DNA of 64,000 nucleotides from Amblyornis subalaris (Eukaryota > Chordata > Aves > Passeriformes > Ptilonorhynchidae): positions 2,852,001 through 2,916,000 of the forward strand of contig JACAXG010000050.1 in the NCBI GenBank assembly GCA_018881555.1, given 5' to 3'. Each line of letters starts with the position of its first letter. The stretch's first letter is position 1. Under the pieces are notes generated by a model. The model saw nothing but the letters and a program-made list of their open reading frames with translations. It was not told the origin of the DNA and did no database searches. Both the position numbers and the translations under genes were made by a program. Shown one piece after another: positions 24,551-37,030 of the stretch.

Positions 24551-24972
24551 GGTGACCTCAGCCACTCCTCATGCAGCTTCCCCTTCAGGCCCTTCACCAT
24601 CCTTGTGGCCCTCCTTTGGATACTCCCTGATAGCTTAATGTCTTTTTTACATTGTGGCACCCAAAACTGCCCCCAGGACTCGAGGTGAGGTTGCCCCAGT
24701 GCAGAGCAGAGCGGGACAATCCCCTCCCTTGCCCGGCTGGCGATGCTGTCCCTGATGCCCCCCAGGACACGCTTGGCCCTCTCAGCTGCCAGGGCACTGC
24801 TGACTCATGCTCAATTTGCCATCGACCAGGACCCCCAGGTCCCTTTTTGTGGCATTGCTCTCCAGCCTCTCGTTCACCAATCTATATACACAACCAGGGT
24901 TGCCCCATTCCTGGTGCAGAAGAAGGCACTTGCCCTTGTTAAACTTCATATGGTTGGTGATTGCCCAGCCCT

Positions 24973-25611
24973 CTAATTTTTTGAGGTCTCTCTGCCCTCA
25001 AAGTAGCCAATAATTCCCAATTTAGTGTTGTTGGCAAACTTACTTAGTATTCCTTCAAGTCCTGCATCCAAGTAGTCAATGAAAAGAACTGGACCTAAGA
25101 GCTGTTGAAGAGCACAGGGCCAAGGATGGAGCCCTGTGGAACCCCACCAGTGACAGGTCGCCAGTCTGGTGTCACCCCATTCACTGTAACCCTTTGCACC
25201 TGACCCATGAGCCAGTCGCTCACCCATTGTGTAAACTGGTTATCCAACTGTGTGCTGAACAATTTGTCCAGAAGGATCCTGCGAGAGATGGTATCCAAAG
25301 CTTTGCTGAAGTCCGGAAAGGTTACATCAANTGGTTTCCCTTGATCAAACAGGTGGGTTACCCTGTTGTAGAAGCAAATCAGGTTCAACAAGCAGGACTT
25401 TTCTGTCATGAAGCCATACTGGTTGTGATCCTTGACTGCATTGTCTCCAGGTGTTTTTCAATACTTTCAGAATAATCTTTTCCATGATTTTACTAGGCAC
25501 TGAAGTGAGACTGACAGGCCTGTAGTTTATGGGGTCCTCCTTCTTGCCCTTCTTGAAAACTGGAACAATATTCACCATGTCCCAGTCATGGGAACCTCTC
25601 TGGGTTCCCAA
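24973..25611 (-). pseudogene. CR1 ORF2 reverse-transcriptase remnant
   Basis: This is part of the polymerase domain of a CR1-type LINE. It would copy element RNA into DNA at a nicked target. Translating the reverse strand gives, in order, a segment with [20 protein letters not shown] (RT motif 0/1 region, about 25580-25520), [18 protein letters not shown] (the motif A region carrying the first catalytic Asp, about 25320-25270), [19 protein letters not shown] (motif B, about 25160-25100), then LSKFANNTKLG (motif C, about 25045-25015). The pieces lie in different frames, so frameshifts separate them. Motif C normally has two adjacent catalytic aspartates (FADD in this clade); here both codons read Asn, so the active site is destroyed. 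The identification is confident from motif order; the loss of function is directly visible. Confidence 0.88.
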
Positions 25612-27659
25612 GACCGCTCAAAAATCATGGAGAGAGGCTTTGTGATGACATTAGCTAGGTCCTCGAGGATTCTCGGATGGATCTTATCAGGCCTCATAGA
25701 TTTGTAGGGATCCAATTGGAGCAGCAGATCCCAAACAAATTCAGGGTTAGCTGGGAGTTGATCATTCTCACAGTCATGGTCCTCCAGCTTGGTCCTCCTG
25801 GTCCTCTTGTCCTCTGATTTGTTTACTACATGTGTGATATTTCAGTATTCCCTGAGGCAGCGATATTCCAAAGAGCAGTTGCCTTCAGACACAGCCTTGC
25901 CCTTACCCAGAGGAAGTCTGCATCATGTACTGAATAAATCAGTCTCTTATGGAGAAGGAATGTTGCAGTTAATTAATTAAGGAGTGCTTTATTGCATTCT
26001 TATATGCCAAGTGATTTACTCCACAACTTTAGGAATAAAGTCATGAAGTTCTCTGTGTCTGTGTGCATGTGCACATCACAGATGTCCTCTTCCTCCAACT
26101 ATTTCCTCTCTTTTTAAGAAGGTATTTGCCAGCAAATCCTTGCAATAGGATGTAATAAACTGCATGTTATCTCCTCTTGTAAAACCATATCAGGCAAGAA
26201 ATAAATTAAGGATCTGAACACAGCTTTGATGATTCATGCATCTTTCTATTCCAGCACAGTAATGTTCCAGATCCTTTTCATGCTATCATTATTTTTACAC
26301 CAATAAGTAAGGATCCTCATAACAAGAAATTAGGTCAAGTATATGCAAGCCAGCATAAATAAGTATTCAATATTGAATATGTAGATTTTGTCCTATATTC
26401 CATAGGGAATCCATTTGATCTGCACATAGAATCATTTGGTGAACAACATGAGTTCTGACAGCTCAGAAAATTAAAATGGAAAGCCCGTGTACAATTAAAA
26501 TGTGTATCAGGATAAAATAATCATGATATCTGTTCTTTGCTCAAATTTTTGCACGAATGAAATGCCTCCAGAAGTGCTGACAGGTACTGATATATTTGGG
26601 GAAATGCGTAGGGGGTAGCCAATCCCTGCCCTTGACAGGTGGCATCTGCCCGCTGGACAGCAAGTGGTGTTTGGTTTCGCTTTATTTTGGTATTTATTGG
26701 GCAGACAGATTGCTCCATGCTAGCATTATTAACTAAGTCTTCTTACACAGGAGTGTATTAATTTGGTCTTGTGTAACACATTATCATATGTTGCCTCATA
26801 AGGGTTCTTTTGAGAATTCTTCTTGAATATACAGCCTGCCTACAAGTCCCTGCAGAAAGACAGGTCCTACCTAAATGAAGATTCTCTTAGTGCCCTCTTC
26901 AGTGCTTTACCTCATTGAAGGGCATCTATTTTTCTCAGTTCTATTCATATTTTTTAATTCTTTGCTGATACTATGAGACACTTTCAAAGCTTTCAATACT
27001 ACAGTGTTGAAGAAAAATTCAGTGCTGACTGCCACAGATGACAAGAAAGAATAAGCTTGCAAGACGTAAGTGAAATGAAATGGGAAAACAGTGCTGTGCT
27101 AAAGCAAAATGCAGGTCTTAAGCTCAGGAGATTTAGTTTCGTGTTCTGAATTAGACATCAAAATTCTCAAGGAAGATTTTTTTTTTTCCTGAAAATCTAC
27201 CCAATTTAGGAAAATGTTCGTTCTTATTATCCATGTGAGAAATACATTGTAAAGAAAGTATTGCTTAAGGTAGAGCAATTAGGAAAAGAATAGTGTTGGG
27301 TTTTATTTGTTTTCTTCTTTTGACTTCCTTTTCAATGTTGAAGTTTGATTATCATTTAAAAAATAAGCAAATGTTTTCTTCAAAGTGCCCTAAGGGAGAA
27401 ATAAAGAAACACTATTTCAATCCTTTATGCAGGCTAAAGGGGCTTTTTAATCACCTTAGACGTGATAATGCAATTGTGGCCTATCTCATTCAGATCAAAC
27501 GTGACTACTGCAGATGTTAATGAACAGTTTCCTTTTTTTAATAGGATGTATCTATTGGAATAGTCCATGAGATTAGGAAGTTTGCTTTCAAATTTTTCTG
27601 CACAGCATCTTACCACCATCTTCTACTGCTTTGTTTGTCCTTAATGAGTAATTTTTTTC

Positions 27660-27990
27660 TATGAATGAGTAAAATATTTGCTTTAGTAAATGCCTGCAAA
27701 ATTGAAATCATGCCTAGGCTGATAAATTTGCATGATAATTTGGAAAACTCATACCAAATAATTAATAATTAGCAATGTCCAGAAATAATGTTCTGTTTCT
27801 CAGTATTGACTGCTACAGGCTGTTTGCATGACTTTGTTGCTATGTACTTCCACCTCCTCAGCACAATTTAAAGCTGCTGGGCTTGACTCAGTAATATTGT
27901 GAAAAGAATATCAAATTCCAGCTGCTTTCCTCAATAAGGGGATTTTTAGGGAAGGAATCCAACAGGAAATTACAGCTGATAAATAAACAC
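27660..27990. promoter_or_regulatory. Candidate conserved noncoding element
   Basis: About 330 bases of complex AT-rich sequence with a POU octamer (ATTTGCAT, 27726-27733) and clustered homeodomain cores (AATTAATAATTAG around 27760-27772). It also has a long stretch of balanced, non-repetitive sequence around 27800-27900. This mix is characteristic of vertebrate developmental enhancers. Conservation is inferred, not shown. Confidence 0.3.
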
Positions 27991-30031
27991 CTTGGACTTC
28001 TTATGGCTATGATAAAGAAACAGATTCTCTGTTGAGATGTGTAAGTGAAATCATTAAAAAACCAGAGAATTTATTGCCTTTTTTCTGTTTCTTATCAGTC
28101 AAAAAAAATCCAAGTACTTTCTGCAAGTTAAGTGGTGACTATGTCAGCTTCCAGGCATGATAATCAGCTTTAAAACTTTTTTTCTAAACAAAAGTATTGA
28201 CACTATCCAACAGTACATTCAATACCTAACACTGACAATATTCATATATTTTTTAACTTTAGGAAACATTTGAAGTGGATAAAAGTCAGGGAAGGATATG
28301 ATTATCAGGCTGAAATGCTTATGTTCCACTCAGAACAGTTTGTTTTTTTCNTCACACTGACCCTTTATTTTTCATAATGAAAAACCCACTTTTGCTAACA
28401 AGAGTAACAATATCAAGTAATTTGAATACCCTATTGTCTAGCAAATGGGGTTCATCTTATATTTATCATTCAGTCTACAGGGATGGATTTAAAAAAAACA
28501 TATAGAAAGTAAAGAGAAATTAAGCTACTATACTTCATTTAAAATCAGCAGAAGTCAAGGAGCTACCTTGGGCACTGCTTTGGAAATATTGGGGTGAGCA
28601 TCAATTGACTGGGTGGCACTGGTATCTGGCAAAGGATCTGGATTTCAAGGTTATTTAGACAGCATGAGTTCTCACAACACTAAATTAGAACAGGCAAATT
28701 TAGAGTTAACCCAATGCAATAACCATCCCACAAAATTAATTCTCAGGGTGACCCCCAGTATATGAGCTCTTTTCTCTATGAACTGCCCTTGCCACTCAGC
28801 AATCAAATGACTAAGTCATGTAGCACTGATAGAGTCTCTGCAGTGGTCTTCGTAAGCCAGAATCAACTTATCAAATGGGATAAATGTACAGAATTGTCTA
28901 ACAGATGAAAATGATTTCTGGATAATACCAGTACTGAGAAATTTATTGTTAGTTATTCTTTTCTTCATCTGGGGAAAGAATAAACTGAAGTCCCAGGAAC
29001 ACTTACAGAGTGATTTCCAAGGAGGACTTACTCTTGCAATCTACTGTTACATGAAAAACTGGAGATCTTTTTTTTTTTTTGTGCAGGAGAGAGAAGCCTG
29101 AAGCATCTGCTTCTGCTTGAATTTGGACACGTTGAAAACTGATATGGTCCTACAGTTGAAGGAGATTGCTCTCCCTAGGAATATTCTCATTGTATATGCT
29201 GGCAAACTCTATAATGCACAAGGAATAAACAATAGTGAGCAATAATGAAGCTCTAGAGCATCTAAAAAATACACCTTGCACAAGGTTTGAAAGTGCTATA
29301 TACCAAAAAATAAATAATTCATCTAAGTGAAGTCCTGAAATATAAAGAGAATAATTATGCCAAACCTACCTGCACCACAAAGAACTTTGTCTTTCTACTA
29401 GCCATTTTAACACATTCATCATAGAAATGCTGGCATTTATTAAATATTTGTCTTAAATAACCATTTTCTAGACAACTCTCATGGAGAGAAGATCAGATAT
29501 CTCTTTTGTACAGATGTTCTTGCCTAATTTACATGAGCCAAGATTTTTAAAAATTGATTAGCAATAACCCACAGAAGAGGAAGTCTTAACTGGACGGTAG
29601 CATCTAATCAGGAGCAAGTGTTAAAGAGCATGAATATATTGGATCAGATTCAAAGTTCACATTATTTTTTCTATTCACTTGAGAGAGGCCTGGATCAGCC
29701 TGAGAAGCAACCTCAAACTAATGAATAAAAGGTGACATTCAGATTACATAGCTACTGGTAAAGTGCGTGGAATGAAGTAAAAGAAACAAAACCAAGGAAA
29801 GTTAGAAATTAAGATTAAACTATTATAATAATATAAATAATAATATAAAACTGTAGCTTAAAAAGTAGATATATTTATATCACGTTCCCTCTTTTAACAA
29901 CTGTTGAACACAAAAATAAAAGCTGAATACTAAAACCTAAGCAAGATCTGCTGAATGACAATGTAGTGTGCCACAGCTGCAGCTGGAATCCCATCCTACA
30001 TCAACAAATTTAAGAGTTAGAAAATACTAGA

Positions 30032-30045
30032 ATATATATATATAT
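30032..30045. repeat. (AT)7 microsatellite
   Basis: Uninterrupted AT dinucleotide run in an AT-rich context. Confidence 0.6.
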
Positions 30046-30179
30046 TTCTAAGGAGTCTGGTTGCAGAATTTGCTCCAAGTATATTTATTTATTATTACAG
30101 GAAATTTTAAACACACTTCAAACTATGAATATTAAGACATCTGTGAATTTAATTTGAGGATGAATGCTTGTTACTCCTG

Positions 30180-30420
30180 GTGTTGGTCTAATCCTGCAAA
30201 TAACCTCCACAAAGACAGACTTTTATGGCCCTTCAGAGACTTGCTGATTTCAGTGGTTTCTCTATGACCTATTCAATAGATCGCTATTACATTACAAGTT
30301 CAGGTCTGTGCTCAGCAGAATATTTAAGAACACACTTAAATCCGTACGTATTCATCAGAGCACTCAACTTTACGCATGTACTCAAGCCCCTCCAGAATCA
30401 ATATGACTTAAATATTTTAC
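30180..30420. repeat. Possible ancient sauropsid interspersed repeat
   Basis: Words such as CTCAGCAGAATATTTAAGAAC, AACTTTACGCATGTACTC and a leading TAATCCTGCAAA resemble a very old, highly diverged repeat family. I associate that family with reptile and bird genomes; it has CACTTAAGCAC and CTTTACGCA-type words. The match is loose and by eye only. Confidence 0.25.
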
Positions 30421-32809
30421 TGACTATGAATAGATATTTCAAATGGGACATTGGCTGGGTATGCCAGCACATATACATATTTCTCTTCTCTAGCAAGGAA
30501 TATGGAATATTTATTCTGACTCACACTATTATTACATTGTTGGATGTGGTTAAAAAATTGTCAAATTGCATTTGACCTAACACATTTATATTTTTACCTT
30601 TGAAAACGTTTGTTCGAAACATAAGTCTAATACAGCATTTCTGTGATCTTTTTCACAGGACTCAAGTATGATAAAGTTTGCTGTTTCATTGCTATGTTGG
30701 GCAAATTTGCTAGAAACAGATGGAAAGATGACCCATCTNTTTTCACTGTCCATTTCGAAACAAACACCAGCTCTCAAAATTTATTCAGACAAATGTACAT
30801 GGAAATAATCAAAAACTAATATAAACCAGGATGTTTTAAGCTGATTCAATAGTAACTTACACTTGCTTTAAACTAGAATAATTGTTATGAGAACTACAGA
30901 ACACCTGGGACTGTAATAGAGTACAATTAGGACTATTAACCCAAAAGTGTTTCCTATGTCTTCATAAATACTGAAGTAAAAAAAGGCAAAATATTTCATT
31001 TTAATTTTTCACGACTCCTTTTGAAAAGGTGGCTAGATAAAAATTTACCCAGAAAATTTCTTTAAAATACATGCCTCCAAATCTAGAGGTTGAAAGAAGA
31101 CAGCCTTATTTCTATTTGTAGGGAAAGGAGAAGATACATAACATACTGCAAAATTTTCAAAACAAATAATCCACAAACTACTAAAAATGAAAGATAATAT
31201 AATTCTGTTATAAATTGAAACCATCTGTGGAGCAAAGTAAAATAACTGTCCTTTGTGCATAATAAATGTCAAAAGCAGCTATCCTCCTGTATGAAATCAG
31301 ATAGCTGAAGTCTCCACGAAAACCAGTTGTTTCACTCACAGCACAAACCAAAGGCCAATTTTATCTCTCTTTGCTCTAAAACATTTCCAGTGAAACAGTT
31401 GTCATTCCTAAAATCCATGTCAGCATTTCAATGTCTCTTTTTAGTTCCGTAATATTACATTTAAAATTGTTAATGCTTGGATTGTGTTTTGATAGTATGT
31501 CAGCTGCAGTACTAGTTGCAGTATTAAATCATACACACAACTCTGAGTTGCCTGATACTGTTACAACACCCTAACGGAGTATCTGGGACAGTTGAAACAG
31601 CTAGGAAAAGAAAAACATTTTGAAATAACTAAGACCCATAACTAGTTAAAGCAGGTTGAAGGTTCTCATATTCTTGTGTCTACTGCTTGGGGTGTAACAA
31701 ACTGGTGTGGCTGTCACATCGAGTGAGACACAAGGAGTCTGTGCTGAAGGCACTTACCAGCAGCCAGAAGGAAACCCCACCAACAACTCATCATATGTTG
31801 CTATGTGGGTATCTGCAATTGCTGTTTTACCTTTCACAGAACAGAAGGGTAACTTTGGGTGAAATATTTACAAAATATTGTAATGCTGACAAAAACCTTT
31901 CTTGGTTTTTTCCTAGGTTAGTAGATTGTACTTATACATAAAGGCAGCACATTTGGTACAGTGTTTTAAAAACAAGAAACATTATGCAGATTGCAGAGGA
32001 TATAGTCCCTATGATTAGCCTCTTACCCCTGCAAGCTTGAAGGGAGCTAATAATCAGCTTTGCAGTCTGCAGGTGAAGTTGAAAAGTCATTAAGAAATCT
32101 GATATTCTAGTCAATATTGTACTCACAGCCAGGTGAGTACAGAAGGGGAAACCTTAGTTTACCTTAACTAATGTTAACAGCAAAAGCAGGCTGTGTTCTC
32201 TAAAGCAGTAGCTAGGTGTTCATGAGCATCACCAAGGGTAACAGGAATACTCTAGGGCTTATGGCAGCTTTACCAGAATTGTAGAAAACCTAACCACAAT
32301 AAAATCAGTCTCAATGGTTCGATAATTTGATAATAGCTTTTGGCTTAATGCTCAAAAAGACAGTCAAAGCTCCATATCTTCAAATTATATTTAACATAGA
32401 GCGGGCAACACTGAAGGCCTTTAAAGAAACCCAGAACTAAAACACTATTTAAATTTATTTTGACCCTTCTGAAAATGCATCATTATAGAACAATAATGTT
32501 ATAGGCACAGAAGAAATATGTTTTTATAAAATTAATACTAATTTATTTGTCTTAACTCTGTGACAACTTCCCAGAAGACCTTTTTTTTTATTTTTTGTAA
32601 GTGTTGTTATAACACATAGGATATGTGTTAGAGAGGAAATTCTGAGAGGTTGTCCTTAATTCCAAATCTTTGCATCAGCAAGGGTGAAGAGCTGTTAGAG
32701 GTACCATTCAACAGTTTTTAATCACTGAGTTGTCCTTTTCACCAGGCTACATAAGGTTCAACCAGCACTAACACAGGTTACACAGGAAGTTTCTGGTGTC
32801 TCTGTCCTT

Positions 32810-32935
32810 GCAGATACTCAAAAGCCATCTGGACGGTCCTAGGCAACCAACTAAGTGGCCCTACTTGAGCAAGGGATTTGAACCAGATGACCTNCAGAGG
32901 TCACTTCCAACCTCAGGTACCCTGTGGTTCTGTGC
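32810..32935 (+). mobile_element. CR1 LINE 3' tail, old subfamily
   Basis: Forward-strand CR1 terminus. CAGATGACCTNCAGAGGTCA followed by CTTCCAACCTCAGG is the hallmark of one group of older CR1 3' ends. Only about 125 bases are recognisable. It ends near CTGTGGTTCTGTG. Confidence 0.75.
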
Positions 32936-34985
32936 TAACTCTGAATTTATTGTAGTTCCTATTCTCTTCTCTAACAACGAATCTTCCACTAAACTTTCCT
33001 GAAAAGTTCTTGGACAAAACCCTAGTCATGCAATACAAATTCAGTCTTTGGCTCCTATTTCATGTCCTCCTTCTTCCCCTGAGCAGAAGGCAACCTAGCC
33101 TACAGATACTATGAAGAATGTGGGAGACTCAAACTCTTAAATTGCTTTTGTGCAGCTGACACCAGGAGGCAAGCGAGTACAGCGCTTCTGGGTGCTCAAA
33201 GGGAGCTCGCTGACAGATTGCCACGTAAGCGCAAGTATTTTATCAGGCCAGTGTCTTGATCCATCCCATTGCTCTTTGTTGTGTAGAAGTCATTTGGAGA
33301 TGGCAAAAATAACAGGCTTGAAAGCTTTGTGCAAAATGCAGTTCAACTTGAAGTGACTGCAAAACCAACAATCTTCATGGCCTTTGACAGAGACACAAGG
33401 AAACACCAATACAGCAATGTGCTTTTACTTCTTGTATTTTACACACAAAAACCTGTCTCAAAAGAAAGAGTGCAATGAACTATGTCCATCTGGTCCCTCT
33501 GGACTAAGGTATTGTTAATCTTAAAATACGCCAAATGGAGGCCACGAGCCTCTCAGCTTCAATGCTGAGCCATGTGGCAAAAGTGATCAGAGTACTAAAA
33601 TCTGTGCTTTTCTCTGGTGGAAAAGAGAGCAAAGAGAACTGATAAAAAAATGAAATTAAGAAATGGGCACTTGGCAGCCAAAGGAAACAAGGCCCTTTTA
33701 GTCCCCTACAATCTTTGTATTTAATTGTCTTTTTCCTCATAGTATGAAGACTCAAGGCATTCAAAACCATTATCTTTGGAGAGCTCACTTCTCAGTCAGC
33801 CCAGAATGGCTAAGAACTTGCCAGGAGCTGAAATAAACTCCCTCTCAACTGAAATGTGCCTCTAGAATGCAATAGACAGTTTTGTACACAGAAGCACTAT
33901 ACAGCAGTTTAAAAAAGAAAACAAAGAAGAAAAATTACAATTAATGACAAAATTCCAAAAGCATATGATAAGTTACACAAATAGAGGTTCAAAGAAGAGT
34001 CTGTGAGCTCTGTACAGGCTTATTCCACTCTGCATGGAATAGCAGAGAAATAGTAGATCAGGGCATAAATCCATGACACTTAAAGTTCTACCTGAACTCC
34101 AAGACCTTGAAATGTCTTCAAATTCCAGGTCTCAGACGAATGTCCTACTTACATCTTACTCTACAGTGGGGGCAATGCCTAGAATTGACTTTAATAGCTC
34201 TCCTTAGTCCTTCGGATCCCCGTCTTGGAAAAGCAAAATCCCATATACTAACATTTGTTGCTCATATTGTGATGTCTCAGTGATGCACAGATTTGAATCA
34301 CTACAATTACAAGACTGGATACAGGAATTTTGTGTGTACATGCACCTCTATCNTGACAATTTCTGTGTTAGAGTACATGGGTTCATTGGCAATTCCATAG
34401 TCTAACACTTTTCTCCACTTATTCATTTATCTATTTGTATTTCCATCTAAAACTTTGCTAAAAAATTTCATGTGCAAAAAACATGTGAAACAGTGGGAGA
34501 AGCAGTTTCGCTACCACAGGTGGCTCCCAGCTGTCTCCCTCATAGCACCCTAGAATGTGCAAGGTGCTTAGATTGGTTCTTGGGGAAAAATGTGTGCGCT
34601 TATACCTTATAGAAGCAGTGGTGATTCACAGCACTCCTTGGGGACTGGGGGGAAATCTTCTTCTGCGTGTTTGATTGGAAAATTATCAACAGTTTTTCTG
34701 CATTCCCTCTCAAACTTGTGGTAAACAAGTGCATTTCATGATCAAAAATAATCCTCCTTCATTGACCTGGATGAGTCTTTCCACAACACTAGCAGGTTGC
34801 TCCATTCTGAATATCACCAGAAAAGAGACACTTTGTGGTACCAAAAACGTGTTGAGCACTGGAATAGTGGTTTTCTGTATGTCTGNTACTTCAATTTTAT
34901 TTTAATTTGGGGGCTGAAAAGGGAGGGTTCTTTGCTGCTCAAGGTTTAGAGCAAATGCAGCAGCCCACCAAAACTGTAAATGTAG

Positions 34986-34998
34986 GTTGCTTGGCAAC
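34986..34998. promoter_or_regulatory. RFX X-box-like palindrome
   Basis: GTTGCTTGGCAAC is a perfect 5-base inverted repeat (GTTGC/GCAAC) around a 3-base spacer. It closely matches the RFX-family X-box, which controls ciliary genes. No promoter features (TATA box, CpG cluster) lie beside it, so a chance match is quite possible. Confidence 0.3.
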
Positions 34999-35089
34999 TG
35001 CTTTTAAAGAGTGTTATTTGCTCTCAAAGACACAAGCTGTTATTTCTTGTCTTTTAAAACAAAAAACATAAAAGAAGAAAAAATGGAAC

Positions 35090-35102
35090 AAAAAAAAAAA
35101 AA
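35090..35102 (+). repeat. Poly(A) tract
   Basis: Thirteen consecutive A within an A-rich stretch. Confidence 0.6.
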
Positions 35103-36171
35103 GAAAAAAGGGAATTACTTCACCAGCTAATAGTGTATATGGCTCCTTTATACGCTTACAGTGGTGATGTGTAAGGTCTTCCTTGTCACCACCATATGAT
35201 TTCCAACAGAAAACCTGTAGCAAAAAAGTTGTTTTCTACAAGAAGTGCAGTCAAGTGGAACTGACATCTCATACCGACTCAGAAAAATAAATCACATGCA
35301 AGACAATGTATCTCACCAGGTAAAAAGGGAGCTGTTAAGAGACCAAGGTCAACCCAGCCCCAAATTTTCTTTTTTAGAAGTGTTTGCCAGCAGCCTCTTG
35401 GGGAAAAACAGAAACGACCCCTCTGCATATCCCCCCACCCACCTGTTTAATCCTCTGTTTAGAAGAGGCTGTGAAGTGGCAGAGGCTTAGCAACACCAAG
35501 CCCCCAGAGCTCATAGAGCAAAATTATGCCATCCTGATTTTAAGTGGACCTGCAGATCCAGAGCAAGGCTCTCTGCAAGAGGCAGGGTCACTGGGCTCCC
35601 TGAGGAGGACATCCCCCGTCTGGAAAGCTTTCACACCTTTTCACACATCCTTTGTATTCACTGTATATTTACACATCTCTTTCTACTCAATAAAATTATC
35701 CCAAGCTTAAGCAGCATATAAAGCATTTTTACTCCATCCCTCCTTCAAGGGTTGCTGTGGAGAGGCCCTAACCCTTGCACAGCAGACATGAACAGTATGC
35801 AAGTAATATTTTCAAAGCAGCACTTATGTTGTCTGCCTCAGGCTGTGGTCTGATAACAGTGATAGCCATTCCTGGCTTGATTTAAAGTGTAGTAGATGGA
35901 TAAGTTGTTTTCTAGCTTCCCTTTAAAATTGCCAAAAATTGTACATGAGGTATGGGAGATTCTAGAAATAGAGGAAAGACACTAAAATGCAAGCATGCTT
36001 TAAAATACTTNTATCAAAATGATTTTTCATCTCTTTTCACTTTTAGTCATCTTTGGGCTTTTCTATAATTATTAATTACTTGGAGGTCACATAGCTTCTT
36101 ATGTTAGTGAGAAATAATTGACAAGGATATGTCCTAATTTCATTCAACATCAATAAGAATAATTTTAAAGC

Positions 36172-36190
36172 AAAAAAAAAAAAAAAAAAA
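36172..36190 (+). repeat. Poly(A) tract, 19 bases
   Basis: The longest homopolymer I noticed in the window. It may be the remnant tail of a retrocopy, but I recognise no source gene upstream. Confidence 0.6.
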
Positions 36191-36514
36191 TCTTTTCAGG
36201 ACTATCATAAATCTAAAGTGATTTTTTTTTTGAGTAAAACTTTATTTGTTTATGGATCTTCTTACTAAAAGCAAAACGTTGGATGCAGAAGAGGACTTAG
36301 GTAATATTACAAAGTTGCCTGTAAATTATTAAGATGCTTACTATAGGAGGACATATCTGGAACGTCAGCCCTCCCAATTCAGACAAGGAATCTGAAGTGG
36401 TGTTCAGGATGTTGCCACAAACACGAAGAAATTTCATGACACTGATGTTGAGGTGTTAGAAAGATAAATTATTTGTCAGTATTGTATATTTGCTTTTTTA
36501 AAGTTTAGGGCTTG

Positions 36515-37030
36515 ACACGTTTCAGTGATCTCAGACCCAAAGGGAGATTAACAAAGCTTGGGAAGAAGGATATGCTACTGACACTGGACACAAAGAGAGC
36601 AGAATTTACAGGCCACAAGGATATTTGGCAGAATTCCAAAGATTGGGAAGAAACTAACAAAGCCAACTCAGCAACTGTGTTGAAATCTGCTCCGACTGGT
36701 TAAAAAGTAATTCCAGCAGAGGGAGACCACGGCCACCGACACTCGGACCACTGACCCAAGAAACCCAGCGACTCAAAGAGAAAAACTGAGCACATGGAAC
36801 AAGTAGCATAAGAAGTGAAGGAATCATTTAACCAATTGAAGAGAGAATACTAATTAATAGTAGAACTATGCAACTTTTTGCAAATGAACATTAATGCCTT
36901 TGTTTGCTAAAATGCATTTTTATACTCATTGTGGTGGCTTGGTGGATTTGCCACACCCTTTCTGTGCGGAACTGTAAATAACTCAAATACCTCAATTCTG
37001 TGTGTAGATCAGCCTCTTGTGCATGGGTTG
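36515..37030 (+). mobile_element. LTR-like element C, possibly ERVL
   Basis: About 500 bases whose middle (36710-36780) is a C-rich stretch of CCACGGCCACCGACACTCGG type, followed by an AT-rich section and then a distinct tail around 36930-37020 that includes GGTGGATTTGCCACACCC and TGTGTGTAGATCAGCC. The overall look recalls old avian ERVL LTRs. I could not define TG...CA ends or a target duplication, and no internal coding region adjoins it. Treat as a tentative repeat call. Confidence 0.35.

Larger units (their letters stand above)
24203..25815 (-). mobile_element. Longest CR1 LINE copy, with decayed reverse transcriptase
   Basis: Reverse-strand CR1 of about 1.6 kb, covering the second half of ORF2 and the 3' UTR. 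Reading from high to low coordinates, the RT fragment comes first, then the ORF2 C-terminus (near 24480-24800), then the 3' UTR up to 24203. The usual terminal CR1 repeat motif is not evident at 24203, which suggests loss of the extreme 3' end. It is 5'-truncated near 25815. Frameshifts, stop codons and mutated catalytic residues show that it is dead. It contains a local 15-base tandem duplication at 24521-24550. Confidence 0.9.
25816..32809. other. AT-rich non-genic DNA
   Basis: No gene or RNA recognised. It holds a candidate conserved element at 27660-27990, a possible ancient repeat at 30180-30420, and simple AT tracts near 29820-29860 and 30032-30045. The open frame at 30225-30575 (plus, 116 codons) lies partly in that ancient repeat and has no recognisable product. 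Confidence 0.5.
32936..36514. other. Non-genic DNA
   Basis: No gene recognised. There are poly(A) tracts at 35090-35102 and 36172-36190, a somewhat GC-richer patch at 35380-35620, and an RFX-type palindrome at 34986-34998. Open frames here are short and without family resemblance. Confidence 0.5.

Noticed and set aside
24652..25013. Overlapping plus-strand open frames of 70-96 codons
   Set aside because: They are antisense shadows of the reverse-strand CR1 ORF2 remnant.
36172..36190. Poly(A) run as the tail of a processed pseudogene
   Set aside because: I found no coding-like or gene-like sequence immediately upstream on either strand to be its source.
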